Assembly (NCBI RefSeq): GCF_002895005.1 | Contig: NZ_POWF01000011.1 | Location: 37,812-101,811 of the forward strand | Length of the DNA stretch: 64,000 nt | DNA from: Hanstruepera neustonica | GTDB taxonomy: Bacteria > Bacteroidota > Bacteroidia > Flavobacteriales > Flavobacteriaceae | Reading direction: 5' to 3' | In this document: positions 54,507 to 64,000 of the stretch, one piece after another | Numbering within the stretch: position 1 is the stretch's first letter | How the letters are laid out: each line of letters opens with the position of its first letter | The notes under the pieces: generated by a model | Told to the model about the DNA's origin: nothing | Databases searched by the model: none | The model's input: the letters and a program-made list of their open reading frames with translations, nothing else | Program-made: the position numbers and the translations under genes

Positions 54507-55442
54507 ATGAAAAACTACTACATTATACCGCTCCTTATTTATCATGTTTTTGGATTTGCACAAGAAGCTCCAAAACCATTTGAATCCGAATTAACAACCC
54601 TTTTCCCTAATGTGCGAGATATTGCCATTTCACCAAATGGTAACGAAATGCTGTTTACAGCTCAAAGTGTTATGGGTAAACTTTCGGTAATTATTTCAGT
54701 AGGCAAGGAAGATGGTTCCTGGAACTCACCAGAAGTCGCATCGTTTTCGGGTACTCATTTTGATTTAGAGCCCTTTTATGCACCAGATGGCCTCAAACTT
54801 TATTTTGTTTCTAGACGCCCTTTAGATCAAACTCAAACCGAACAAAAAGATTTTGACATTTGGTACGTTGAACGTGAGAATCTTCATTCTGAATGGTCGA
54901 TACCGAAAAATATGGGTAGTCCCATTAATACCGAATATGGTGAATTTTACCCATCAATAAGTCATAGCGGAAATTTCTATTTTACTCGTGATGATACTTC
55001 CAAAAATAGAAAAGATGATATTTATGTCAGCATTTTTAATGATGGATCTTATGAATCACCAGTACCTTTACCAAACGCCATAAATTCCGATAGTTATGAG
55101 TACAATGCGTTTATTGCACCAGACGAATCTTATCTGCTTTTTGGGGGATACAACAGAGAAGATGGATTAGGAAGTGGTGACATTTATATCAGTAGACGAT
55201 CCAATACAGGATGGTCAAAGGCTGAAAATTTAGGGCCAAATATTAATTCCGATAAAATGGATTATTGCCCATTTGTCAAAAACGATACGTTGTATTTTAC
55301 GAGCAAACGTGATCATACTCTAGTTGAACAAGAGACACCATTAAACATTAAAAAACTATTAATAGAATTCAACAGAACGGATAACGGATCCAGTAAGTTA
55401 TATTCGGTACCGTTTTACGGCAGTAAAACATTTAAAGACTAG
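54507..55442 (+). CDS. secreted WD40-like (PD40) beta-propeller protein
   Basis: A 311-aa protein. A signal peptide (IIPLLIYHVFGFAQ) is followed by PD40/TolB-like propeller repeats: IAISPNGNEMLFTAQS, LEPFYAPDGLKLYFVSRRPL, EFYPSISHSGNFYFTRDD, FIAPDESYLLFGGYNREDG and CPFVKNDTLYFTSKRDH. It probably lies in the periplasm or on the surface and binds a partner or ligand. It converges with the nitronate monooxygenase-like gene with an 11-bp overlap. No T9SS domain. Confidence 0.83.
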   Translation: MKNYYIIPLLIYHVFGFAQEAPKPFESELTTLFPNVRDIAISPNGNEMLFTAQSVMGKLSVIISVGKEDGSWNSPEVASFSGTHFDLEPFYAPDGLKLYFVSRRPLDQTQTEQKDFDIWYVERENLHSEWSIPKNMGSPINTEYGEFYPSISHSGNFYFTRDDTSKNRKDDIYVSIFNDGSYESPVPLPNAINSDSYEYNAFIAPDESYLLFGGYNREDGLGSGDIYISRRSNTGWSKAENLGPNINSDKMDYCPFVKNDTLYFTSKRDHTLVEQETPLNIKKLLIEFNRTDNGSSKLYSVPFYGSKTFKD

Positions 55443-56373
55443 CAACCTTTAATTTAGCTTCTTCAAACTCCCGCATTAAATCCTGAACAATTTGAGCAGC
55501 TGGTTTAATATCGTGAATCAATCCTGCTATCTGGCCAATTTCCAATTCGCCATCTTCCAAATCGCCTTCAAACATTCCGCGTTTGGCTCTGGCACGACCT
55601 AACAATTCCTTTAATTGCTCTACGGATGGTCCCGTTTTATACAATTCTTGAACCTCATTATAGAATTTATTTTTTACCAAACGAACAGGCGCTAATTCTT
55701 TTAATGTCAATTGGGTGTCTCCTTCTTTGGCGTCAACCACCACTTGTTTGAAGGCCTGATGAGCTGAACTTTCCTCACTAGCCACAAACCGACTACCCAC
55801 TTGAACGGCATCGGCTCCCAAAACCATCGCAGCCAACATGGCTTGACCCGTAGCGATACCTCCAGCAGCAATCAATGGGATTTCCAATTGTTCCTTTACC
55901 ATCGGGATTAATGTCAAGGTTGTTGTTTCATCGCGGCCATTATGACCACCTGCTTCAAAACCTTCTGCAACCACCGCATCTACACCCGCTTCCTGGGCTT
56001 TTAAAGCAAACTTCACACTACTCACCACATGTACAACCGTGATGCCTTTTTCCTGTAACCATGCAGTCCATGTTTTCGGGTTTCCTGCGGAAGTGAATAC
56101 AATTTGAACACCTTCTTCTACAATAATATCCATGATTTCCTGAATGTTGGGATACAGCATGGGGACATTCACACCAAAAGGTTTATCAGTTGCCTGCTTG
56201 CATTTTTGGATATGTTCCCGTAATACATCTGGATACATACTGCCGGCACCTATTAAGCCCAAAGCGCCGGCATTACTGGCTGCTGATGCCAATCGCCAGC
56301 CGCTGTTCCAAATCATACCTGCTTGAATGATGGGATATTGTATATTGAAAAGTTTGGTTACTCTATTTTGCAT
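55432..56373 (-). CDS. nitronate monooxygenase / FabK-like FMN enzyme
   Basis: A 313-aa TIM-barrel flavoprotein of the NPD/FabK group. YPIIQAGMIWNSGWRLASAA is the N-terminal FMN strand, PFGVNVPMLYP follows, then VVAEGFEAGGHNGRDETTTL with the catalytic His block and IPLIAAGGIATGQAMLAAMV as the phosphate-binding loop. Members oxidise nitronates or act as enoyl-ACP reductase II; the sequence alone does not decide. It is 94 bp after the mnmA stop on the same strand. Confidence 0.85.
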   Translation of the reverse strand: MQNRVTKLFNIQYPIIQAGMIWNSGWRLASAASNAGALGLIGAGSMYPDVLREHIQKCKQATDKPFGVNVPMLYPNIQEIMDIIVEEGVQIVFTSAGNPKTWTAWLQEKGITVVHVVSSVKFALKAQEAGVDAVVAEGFEAGGHNGRDETTTLTLIPMVKEQLEIPLIAAGGIATGQAMLAAMVLGADAVQVGSRFVASEESSAHQAFKQVVVDAKEGDTQLTLKELAPVRLVKNKFYNEVQELYKTGPSVEQLKELLGRARAKRGMFEGDLEDGELEIGQIAGLIHDIKPAAQIVQDLMREFEEAKLKVASL

Positions 56374-56467
56374 ATTTTTACTTTTATGGAGAGGTTTCTC
56401 GACTGCATTCGAAATGACATTTTCAAAAGTAAGAAAATGAAATCACTTTAATCAGTAGAAGTAAGTT

Positions 56468-57664
56468 TTAAGAAATGACTCCGGATCCAATCAGTTCATC
56501 GTCTTGATACCAGGCAGCAAACTGTCCTTCGGTTATAGCCGATTGCGGTTCTTCAAATTCCACATACATGCCACTGTCAACTTTGTGTAATGTAGCTTGT
56601 TGCAGGGGTTGTCTATATCGAATTCGTGCTTTAACACTCATAGATTCTCCATCCTGTAAGGCCAAATCTTCACGAATCCAATGGAGTTCGCTATTTGAAA
56701 TAAATAGCGCCGTTTTATACAATCCTGGATGTGATTTACCTTCACCTGTATATATCACATTCTCAGCAACATCCGTATCAATGACAAATAAGGGCTCAAC
56801 AGTACCACCTACAGCCAGTCCTTTACGCTGTCCCTTGGTGTAAAAATGAGCACCTTGATGCTTCCCCACAATTTTACCGTCCGTGATGGCATATTTTAGT
56901 TTTCTGGATTTGTACTCCAATTCAGCAACTTTTGAATCAAACTGACTTTTTTGATTTCCGTATTGAGTATTAGAGTCCGGAACTTGTACAATAACACCTT
57001 CTTTTGGTTTGAGTTGCTGTTGCAAGAAATCTGGTAAGCGCACCTTACCAATAAAACACAAACCTTGTGAATCCTTTTTATCAGCGGTTACCAGATTAAG
57101 TCTAGTCGCAATTTCCCGAACTTGAGGCTTGGTCAATTCGCCAATTGGGAATAATGCCTTTGACAATTGTTCCTGTGACAACTGACATAAGAAATAGGAT
57201 TGATCCTTATTGGTGTCAACACCCGACAACAATTGATAGATAGTTTCACCATCTTTTTCAATGGTTCCTTTACGGCAGTAATGACCTGTTGCTACATAAT
57301 CAGCTCCGAGATCCAAAGCGATTTTCATGAATACATCAAACTTGATTTCACGATTACAAAGCACATCAGGATTGGGTGTTCTTCCGCTTTCATATTCCTT
57401 GAACATATAATCCACAATACGTTCTTTGTATTGCTCACTCAAATCAATTGTTTGAAAAGGAATACCCAATTTATCAGCCACCAACATGGCATCATTGTTA
57501 TCGTCCAACCAAGGGCATTCATCAGAAATCGTTACGGAATCGTCGTGCCAGTTCTTCATGAACAAGCCAATGACTTCATACCCTTGCTCTTTTAAAAGGT
57601 ATGCAGCGACACTGGAATCCACACCTCCAGAAAGCCCAACTATAACGCGTTTTTGTTTATTCAT
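56468..57664 (-). CDS. mnmA: tRNA 2-thiouridine(34) synthase MnmA
   Basis: A 398-aa enzyme that thiolates U34 of tRNA Lys, Glu and Gln. The start [20 protein letters not shown] has the PP-loop, [13 protein letters not shown] carries the first catalytic Cys, and [10 protein letters not shown] has the second. I chose the ATG at 57664 ([10 protein letters not shown]); an upstream frame open to 57688 would add eight residues not typical of the family. A -7 box TATATTTG lies at 57675-57682, just 10 nt before this start, so the leader is very short. Confidence 0.95.
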   Translation of the reverse strand: MNKQKRVIVGLSGGVDSSVAAYLLKEQGYEVIGLFMKNWHDDSVTISDECPWLDDNNDAMLVADKLGIPFQTIDLSEQYKERIVDYMFKEYESGRTPNPDVLCNREIKFDVFMKIALDLGADYVATGHYCRKGTIEKDGETIYQLLSGVDTNKDQSYFLCQLSQEQLSKALFPIGELTKPQVREIATRLNLVTADKKDSQGLCFIGKVRLPDFLQQQLKPKEGVIVQVPDSNTQYGNQKSQFDSKVAELEYKSRKLKYAITDGKIVGKHQGAHFYTKGQRKGLAVGGTVEPLFVIDTDVAENVIYTGEGKSHPGLYKTALFISNSELHWIREDLALQDGESMSVKARIRYRQPLQQATLHKVDSGMYVEFEEPQSAITEGQFAAWYQDDELIGSGVIS

Positions 57665-57983
57665 AATTTGCTTGCAAATATACGGCAATTACCGCAATAT
57701 TTATATTAATTGATAGTGTCAATCCTATCATTTTGAAAATAACAGAACCAAATAAATAAATTTTATTATCATGATAATCAATATAATACGTGTCATATTG
57801 TGATTTTTTACTTTAAACTGTTTTGAAATATTGATATTAATATCTATATTGACCTCACTTATGTTTAGGTAACTCTCCATTTTGATTGATTAATAGCTCA
57901 CAACATTAAAATGATAATACCTAAATAAGAAAAGCTCCTTAACTGATTAAGGAGCTTTCGTTTTTTATACTCTTTACAATCCG
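57665..57983. other. spacer upstream of mnmA with two palindromes and a terminator
   Basis: 319 bp without a gene. It holds a -7 box for mnmA (57675-57682, minus), a perfect 14-bp palindrome ATTATCATGATAAT (57765-57778), a perfect 12-bp palindrome GATATTAATATC (57833-57844) that extends to 24 bp with one symmetric mismatch, and the terminator of the MORN gene. Confidence 0.6.
57931..57966 (-). terminator. bidirectional-looking terminator after the MORN protein gene
   Basis: An 11-bp stem AAAGCTCCTTA / TAAGGAGCTTT with a 6-nt loop, flanked by T-rich sequence on both strands. It lies 18 bp after the stop codon of the MORN-repeat gene. Confidence 0.85.
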
Positions 57984-58688
57984 TTATTTCTTTTTGTATG
58001 GGTTTTTACTTCTTACGGTAAAATCCTTTTCTTCTTTTAGTTCCCCATTTTCATAATATTTCCAGATACCATGCTTCTTATCTTTTCTATACACACCTTC
58101 GGCAACCAAAACACCAGCCTTGTCATAGAACTTGGCCTCACCATGTAACTCACCCAAGACATAATGGTATTTTTTAATCAGAACACCGTCTTCACTATAC
58201 CAAACAGCTTCACCATCCAGTTTGTTGGCTTTATAAAAGGATTGTTCCGCTATTTGACCATTAGGATAGTAAATAAACTTTTTGCCATCCAACTCCCCTT
58301 TATTGTTGTAGTGTTCCAATGTCATGAGTTGTTTGCTGTTGTTATTGTGGTAATACTTCCAAGGACCTATATATACTTTTCCGCGCATTAGACCTTCACT
58401 AATGACACGACCATCGGATGCATAGAACGTCACGTCCGCCAAATCATCATTGGCATGGAATTGTCTCGTGGCAGTTAGAACTGGGACACCTTTAATATTC
58501 TTATAGAATTTAAAAAGCCCCACTTCCTGACCATGTGAAAATTCGCCTTCGTATCTGACAACCTGGGTACCTTCAAAGTTCTTTTTCCATTTACCATGAC
58601 GTTTACCATTACTATCAAATCCATTTAAAGTCTGACCTAACATGGTAGCTGACATCAAAACCATCATCACTAAAACGCACTGCTTCAT
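57984..58688 (-). CDS. exported MORN-repeat protein
   Basis: A 234-aa protein with a signal peptide (MMVLMSATMLGQ) and six to seven MORN/YwqK-like repeats, for example KRHGKWKKNFEGTQVVRYEG, GELDGKKFIYYPNGQIAEQS, NKLDGEAVWYSEDGVLIKKY and DKKHGIWKYYENGELKEEKD. MORN repeats form beta-hairpins used for membrane or protein contact. Such genes often stand near yidC in Flavobacteriia. No enzymatic role is seen. Confidence 0.82.
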   Translation of the reverse strand: MKQCVLVMMVLMSATMLGQTLNGFDSNGKRHGKWKKNFEGTQVVRYEGEFSHGQEVGLFKFYKNIKGVPVLTATRQFHANDDLADVTFYASDGRVISEGLMRGKVYIGPWKYYHNNNSKQLMTLEHYNNKGELDGKKFIYYPNGQIAEQSFYKANKLDGEAVWYSEDGVLIKKYHYVLGELHGEAKFYDKAGVLVAEGVYRKDKKHGIWKYYENGELKEEKDFTVRSKNPYKKK

Positions 58689-58745
58689 AAAACCTGTTTT
58701 CTTATTTGTTTTTTTGTTAACGAAACTTTTTGTGAAATGTTATAA

Positions 58746-58772
58746 CAAAAAAGCTGCCAAAAGAGGCAGCTT
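58746..58772 (-). terminator. rho-independent terminator after yidC
   Basis: On the minus strand, stem AAGCTGCC / GGCAGCTT with a 6-nt loop followed by a T-run, 6 bp after the yidC stop. Confidence 0.82.
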
Positions 58773-58777
58773 CTTAT

Positions 58778-60676
58778 TTATTTACGTTGTTGATTCTTTT
58801 TTTGCTGCTCTGCCTGCTCCATCATTTCGGCCATTTTCTTCTGGAACCTATTTTGTTTTTTAGGTTTCTTTTTATTTTCCTGAATCTTGGCATGAATCTT
58901 ATCTTCATCGATAATGTAGTTCTTAATCACCAACATGATACCAATGGTAATCAAATTGGAAATAAAGTAGTACAAACTCAAACCAGATGCATAATTGTTA
59001 AAGAAAAACAACATCATGATTGGCGAGAAGTAAATCATGTACTTCATCATTTTACCCATGTCTGGCATCCCTTCCTGTGTTGGTTGCGACGCCATTTGCT
59101 GACCAGTAGTCATACGCATGTAGAAGAAGATTGCCAATGATGCCAATATTGGGAACAAACTCACGTGATCTCCATAAAATGGAATATGAAATGGGAGTTT
59201 AGCAATGGTATCATAAGACGATAAATCTTCAGCCCATAAGAAACTTTTTTGTCTTAAATCGAATGCTGAAGGAAAAAACTGGAACAAGGCATAGAAAACC
59301 GGCAACTGCATCAATGCTGGTAAACATCCAGCCATCGGGCTTGCGCCAGCCTTGCTATACAAGGCCATTGTTTCCTGCTGCTTTTTCATTGGGTTATCCT
59401 TGTACTTCTCATTAATCTCGGCTATTTCAGGTTTTAACACCTTCATTTTGGCTTGAGACACATAGGACTTATAGGTTACAGGTGACATCACAATACGCAC
59501 CAGGATAGTCATGACAATAATGGCAATACCATAGGGTAAGAAACCGCTTAAAAAACCAAACATAGGAATAAATACATAGCGGTTTATCCAACCAAAGATT
59601 CCCCAACCCAATGGCACCACTTCATCCAGGTTTCTATCGTAGCTATTCAGGATTTTATAATCACTTGGACCATAGTACCAGTTCATGTTTTTATTGATTT
59701 CACCTCCTTGTAATTCCAAAGGTAATTTGGTAGCAAAGGCTTTGGTGAACAGGGTATCTATCTCTTCATCTTTCACCAGATTACGTGACTCTAAACGAGC
59801 TGTTTTAAATGGTGTATCGGCTAGAAGAATAGATGTGAAGAAGTGTTGTTTATACGCCACATAGGTTACATCGGAAGCCGTGTCATCAGTTAATTCCTGC
59901 TGACCCAAATAATCATCCTTACCACCTTCATATTCAAAAACCACTTCGGTATATCTGTTTTCATAGGAAATACTCTTGGCATGACGAATAGCCTTTAAAT
60001 CCCAGTCCAGGTTGACTTCTTGAGAACTATTGATGACGTTGCTCAACCCTTGTGACCGAATGGTAAAATCCATCATGTAGTCATCAGGCTTTAGCTCATA
60101 GCGGTATTCCAGGTATTGTTGCGGTGATACTTTCAGTTTCATAGAAACCACCGTATTATCACCACTCTTGGTAATCGTTGGCTCAAAATACAAATCCTTG
60201 GTATTCAGAATACGGCTATCGGTTGTACCGAAATTGATATTGAAATTCGCATTGCCATCCTTAATGATGTAGATTGGCACCTCGTTAAAATCAACAAACT
60301 CCTTGAGTTTGATTTCAGAGATATAACCACCCTTGTTGCTAAACTTGATGGCCAGCAAATCGGTTTCAACCAAAGTTTCGGTTGGCTTGGCCGATGGTAA
60401 TGTTGACGAATACGCAAAAGCACCCAACTTGTTGTTTAGTGCCACCATTTGCATGGAGTCCCGAACGTTGGTTACCGAATAGTCTTCAGCAGTGGTAACC
60501 GCTGTAGCTTCCTGTTCGGCTGCCTTTTTCTCGGCTTCAACTTGTTCTTGTTTTGCTTTTTCCTGCTCGGCTAGTTCTTCAGGAGTTGGTTGGTTGGTGT
60601 ACATCATGTACACTAATATTCCGAAAATAAGAATGAATCCTATAATCGAATTTAAATCAAATTTCTTTTCTTCCAT
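58778..60676 (-). CDS. yidC: membrane protein insertase YidC
   Basis: A 632-aa insertase. The N-terminal helix is NSIIGFILIFGILVYMMYTN, followed by a periplasmic beta domain (residues 90-370) and the conserved five-helix core: PYGIAIIVMTILVRIVMSPV then TYKSYVSQAKMKVLKPEIAE, GCLPALMQLPVFYALFQFFP with the hydrophilic groove Arg in MTILVRIV, and a Lys-rich tail. It inserts membrane proteins alone or with SecYEG. It follows pyrG on the same strand after a 64-bp gap. Confidence 0.95.
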   Translation of the reverse strand: MEEKKFDLNSIIGFILIFGILVYMMYTNQPTPEELAEQEKAKQEQVEAEKKAAEQEATAVTTAEDYSVTNVRDSMQMVALNNKLGAFAYSSTLPSAKPTETLVETDLLAIKFSNKGGYISEIKLKEFVDFNEVPIYIIKDGNANFNINFGTTDSRILNTKDLYFEPTITKSGDNTVVSMKLKVSPQQYLEYRYELKPDDYMMDFTIRSQGLSNVINSSQEVNLDWDLKAIRHAKSISYENRYTEVVFEYEGGKDDYLGQQELTDDTASDVTYVAYKQHFFTSILLADTPFKTARLESRNLVKDEEIDTLFTKAFATKLPLELQGGEINKNMNWYYGPSDYKILNSYDRNLDEVVPLGWGIFGWINRYVFIPMFGFLSGFLPYGIAIIVMTILVRIVMSPVTYKSYVSQAKMKVLKPEIAEINEKYKDNPMKKQQETMALYSKAGASPMAGCLPALMQLPVFYALFQFFPSAFDLRQKSFLWAEDLSSYDTIAKLPFHIPFYGDHVSLFPILASLAIFFYMRMTTGQQMASQPTQEGMPDMGKMMKYMIYFSPIMMLFFFNNYASGLSLYYFISNLITIGIMLVIKNYIIDEDKIHAKIQENKKKPKKQNRFQKKMAEMMEQAEQQKKNQQRK

Positions 60677-60740
60677 ATTTCACTATTTCTCCAATTAGTT
60701 TTGGAGTTACGTTGGGATTACAAAAAGCTCTCCAATATTG

Positions 60741-62387
<1,647 letters not shown>

Positions 62388-62398
62388 TTAAACGCAGG

Positions 62399-62406
62399 CA
62401 AATTTA
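62399..62406 (-). promoter_or_regulatory. -7 element of pyrG
   Basis: TAAATTTG on the minus strand fits TAnnTTTG, but no TTG at the proper distance upstream is seen. Transcription would start near 62392, inside the short leader with the TGCGTT/AACGCA hairpin (62381-62396), so if this box is used only part of the hairpin would be in the RNA. Confidence 0.4.
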
Positions 62407-62549
62407 CAAAATTAAATTAGGTATTTGGGCATGGATGGGTTGATAAAAAAGCTATTTTTTTTGGGCTTGATTTTGAGGTGGTTTTATGGGGTTTTGGGTT
62501 TTAAATGGCATAAACGCCCTCCTTTTGTAAGAATTTTCGATAGCTGACC

Positions 62550-62604
62550 CGAAGCACATCCGAAGGAGACCCGAAGGAAACCCGAAGGAGACTGCAAGGA
62601 GCTC
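62550..62604. repeat. 11-bp tandem array, block 1
   Basis: Five consecutive 11-bp units starting at 62550, 62561, 62572, 62583 and 62594; consensus CGAAGGAGACC. The central three differ by one or two bases each. Confidence 0.8.
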
Positions 62605-62658
62605 CTAGTAAAACCAGCTTTTGTGTGGTTGAATTTGTAGGAATTTTCAAGGGTTAAC

Positions 62659-62713
62659 CTTAAGCAGACCTTAAGGAGACCTTAATAAAACCTGACACAG
62701 ACCTAAAGGAACA
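62659..62713. repeat. 11-bp tandem array, block 2
   Basis: Five consecutive 11-bp units starting at 62659, 62670, 62681, 62692 and 62703; consensus CTTAAGGAGAC. It shares AAGGAGAC with block 1. Both blocks are preceded by a related TTTGTARGAATTTTC sequence (62524 and 62634), making a 110-bp duplicated unit. Confidence 0.75.
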
Positions 62714-62899
62714 CTGACCCAAATTTGGCTCTAAAAACTAGGTACAGGTATGTATGGTTTAAGTGGTTTAAAATGATTAGATTTGGGAATATGAATAACA
62801 TAACAAGTGATGTTATCTGCCCGATTTGGGTGTAACTATCATAAATATAACATGACTAGTAATGTTATCCATACATTGTGAGCAATAAAACCCAACCAT

Positions 62900-63862
62900 A
62901 TGAAAATTAAAATCTTTACATTATTTGTTTTCTGTTTTGCTATTCATAGTTGCAAAAATGACACGCAGAATGCTGCAAGTGGAACAGAAACAGTAATTGA
63001 ACTTTATAATGGTCCTATTATAGATATGCACATTCACGCATATAATAAGGACATAGGTGGAATGATGTTCGGAATGGACCACCCTAATCCACTAAAAAAT
63101 GAGACTTATAAGGGAGTCCATACACCTGAAGAACAAAAAGCCGAAACCTTTAAGAAATTTGAAAAGCACAATATAGTTCTCGCTTTAACTTCGGATGGAC
63201 AAATATGGTTTGAGGACGCACCAGACAAAATTCTCATTAGTGGTAGAAATATGCCTTTGGACAGTTTAAGGAAAATGGCTGAAAATGGAAATCTTTATGC
63301 TATAGGAGAACTGAATCCATTCTATGGCGGAATAACAGCAGATGATGATAGTCAAAAACCGTTTTTTGATTTAGCAGAGGAACTAAATCTTCCTGTTGGA
63401 TTTCACATTATGCCTGGTGGACCACCTGGAGGAATTTATCATATGGGAATGGACAGAGTTAGGGTAAGAAATGCAAACCCAAAACAACTTGAAGAAGTAC
63501 TTGTGAGTCATCCCAAACTAAAAGTATACGTAATGCACGGTGGCTGGCCTTATTTGGATGATATGAAAGCTATGTTATATGCCCATCCGCAATTGTATTT
63601 GGACATTGCCGCAATAGATTGGATATTACCAAAAGAAGAACTTCATAACTTCCTGAAAGGATTAGTAGATTCTGGGTTTGGTAATAGAATAATGTTTGGA
63701 ACCGACCAAATGGTTTGGCCAGAGACAATTGACATTGCAGTGGATGCAGTAAATTCAGCTGATTTTCTGACTATAGAACAAAAGGAAGATATTTTTTTTG
63801 ATAATGCTGCGGAGTTTTTGAATTTATCTGAAGAAAAAATAAAGGAATTAAAATCAGAATAA
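62900..63862 (+). CDS. amidohydrolase family lipoprotein
   Basis: A 320-aa protein. The signal (FTLFVFCFAIHSCKNDTQNA) ends in a lipobox with Cys18, so it is a lipoprotein, likely outer-membrane. The rest is an Amidohydro_2-type TIM barrel: IDMHIHAYNKD (first two metal-binding His), VGFHIMPGGPP (His), VYVMHGGWPYLDD (His) and IMFGTDQMVW (Asp). All metal ligands are present, so it should be active as a hydrolase, lactonase or decarboxylase. It stands alone in repeat-rich sequence next to a transposase end, with a 9-bp inverted repeat on both sides, so it may have been acquired. Confidence 0.83.
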   Translation: MKIKIFTLFVFCFAIHSCKNDTQNAASGTETVIELYNGPIIDMHIHAYNKDIGGMMFGMDHPNPLKNETYKGVHTPEEQKAETFKKFEKHNIVLALTSDGQIWFEDAPDKILISGRNMPLDSLRKMAENGNLYAIGELNPFYGGITADDDSQKPFFDLAEELNLPVGFHIMPGGPPGGIYHMGMDRVRVRNANPKQLEEVLVSHPKLKVYVMHGGWPYLDDMKAMLYAHPQLYLDIAAIDWILPKEELHNFLKGLVDSGFGNRIMFGTDQMVWPETIDIAVDAVNSADFLTIEQKEDIFFDNAAEFLNLSEEKIKELKSE

Positions 63863-63904
63863 CTACTGCTCACAACAAAGAACTGAGTTAAAAAACAAGC
63901 AATT

Positions 63905-64000
63905 TTAAGCTAATTTTGAAACAAAGTTTTCATTATAAGGCAATCCGCTTTTTGCGATAGCAAATGCCTGTTTTAATAACTTATTTGCTACTGCAATTAG
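63905..64000 (-). mobile_element. 3' end of an IS110-family transposase gene (cut by window edge)
   Basis: Reading leftwards from 64000, the frame gives 31 residues ending in a TAA at 63905-63907: LIAVANKLLKQAFAIAKSGL then PYNENFVSKLA. The NKLLKQAFAIAKSGLPY block is typical of the C-terminus of IS110-type (DEDD) transposases. The N-terminal part would lie outside the window, so it cannot be said whether the element is intact. Confidence 0.72.

Noticed and set aside
62796..63880. Integron cassette (attC sites) around the amidohydrolase
   Set aside because: I found no RYYYAAC/GTTRRRY core pairs at the gene flanks; the inverted repeat is only 9 bp.

Overview
The window looks like a chromosomal segment of a marine-type member of the Flavobacteriia (Bacteroidetes). 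The evidence is the low GC content, promoters of the form TTG-N18/19-TAnnTTTG, a type IX secretion (T9SS) C-terminal sorting domain, short Wza-type lipoproteins next to a Wzc-type kinase, a DUF2795 gene, and long operons with overlapping genes. No rRNA, tRNA or CRISPR array was recognised.

Region 1 (1-21837, minus strand) is a surface-polysaccharide locus that reads as one very long transcription unit. It starts with an ABC-2 permease (Wzm type), a methyltransferase and a Wzt-type ATPase with a C-terminal extension. It continues through three sulfotransferases, several glycosyltransferases, further methyltransferases, an asparagine-synthase-like amidotransferase and a hexapeptide acetyltransferase. 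It ends with two tandem MBOAT plus SGNH O-acylation modules and two more GT4 enzymes. The predicted product is a heavily decorated (sulfated, O-acylated, methylated) glycan exported by an ABC transporter.

Region 2 (21838-24500) is an accessory patch. It holds palindromic and tandem repeats, three genes of unknown function (211, 67 and 249 aa) and two precise tandem arrays with 11-bp and 19-bp units. Region 3 (24579-30163, minus) has its own strong promoter and encodes a Wza-type lipoprotein, a Wzc-type tyrosine kinase with a (Tyr-Gly)8 tail, and TviB/WbpO- and TviC/WbpP-type enzymes that would supply UDP-GalNAcA.

Region 4 (30266-62378) is mostly core genome: an ABC-F ATPase, cobalamin adenosyltransferase, SecA, an ECF sigma/anti-sigma pair, MeaB, a lipid-glycosylation cassette (GT2, LpxB-N-like protein, ArnT-like), PAP2, MATE, MnmA, YidC and PyrG. 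Within it lies the most interesting pair. A 1525-aa multidomain secreted protein (beta-propeller, TSP3, malectin, HYR) ends in a complete dockerin-like duplicated Ca-binding module. Ten bases later is a small protein with a cohesin-like domain and a T9SS sorting domain. Together they suggest a two-component, non-cellulosomal cell-surface docking system.

Region 5 (62379-64000) is again accessory: two blocks of 11-bp repeats arranged in a 110-bp higher-order unit, paired palindromes, a lipoprotein amidohydrolase flanked by a 9-bp inverted repeat, and the 3' end of an IS110-family transposase cut by the window edge.
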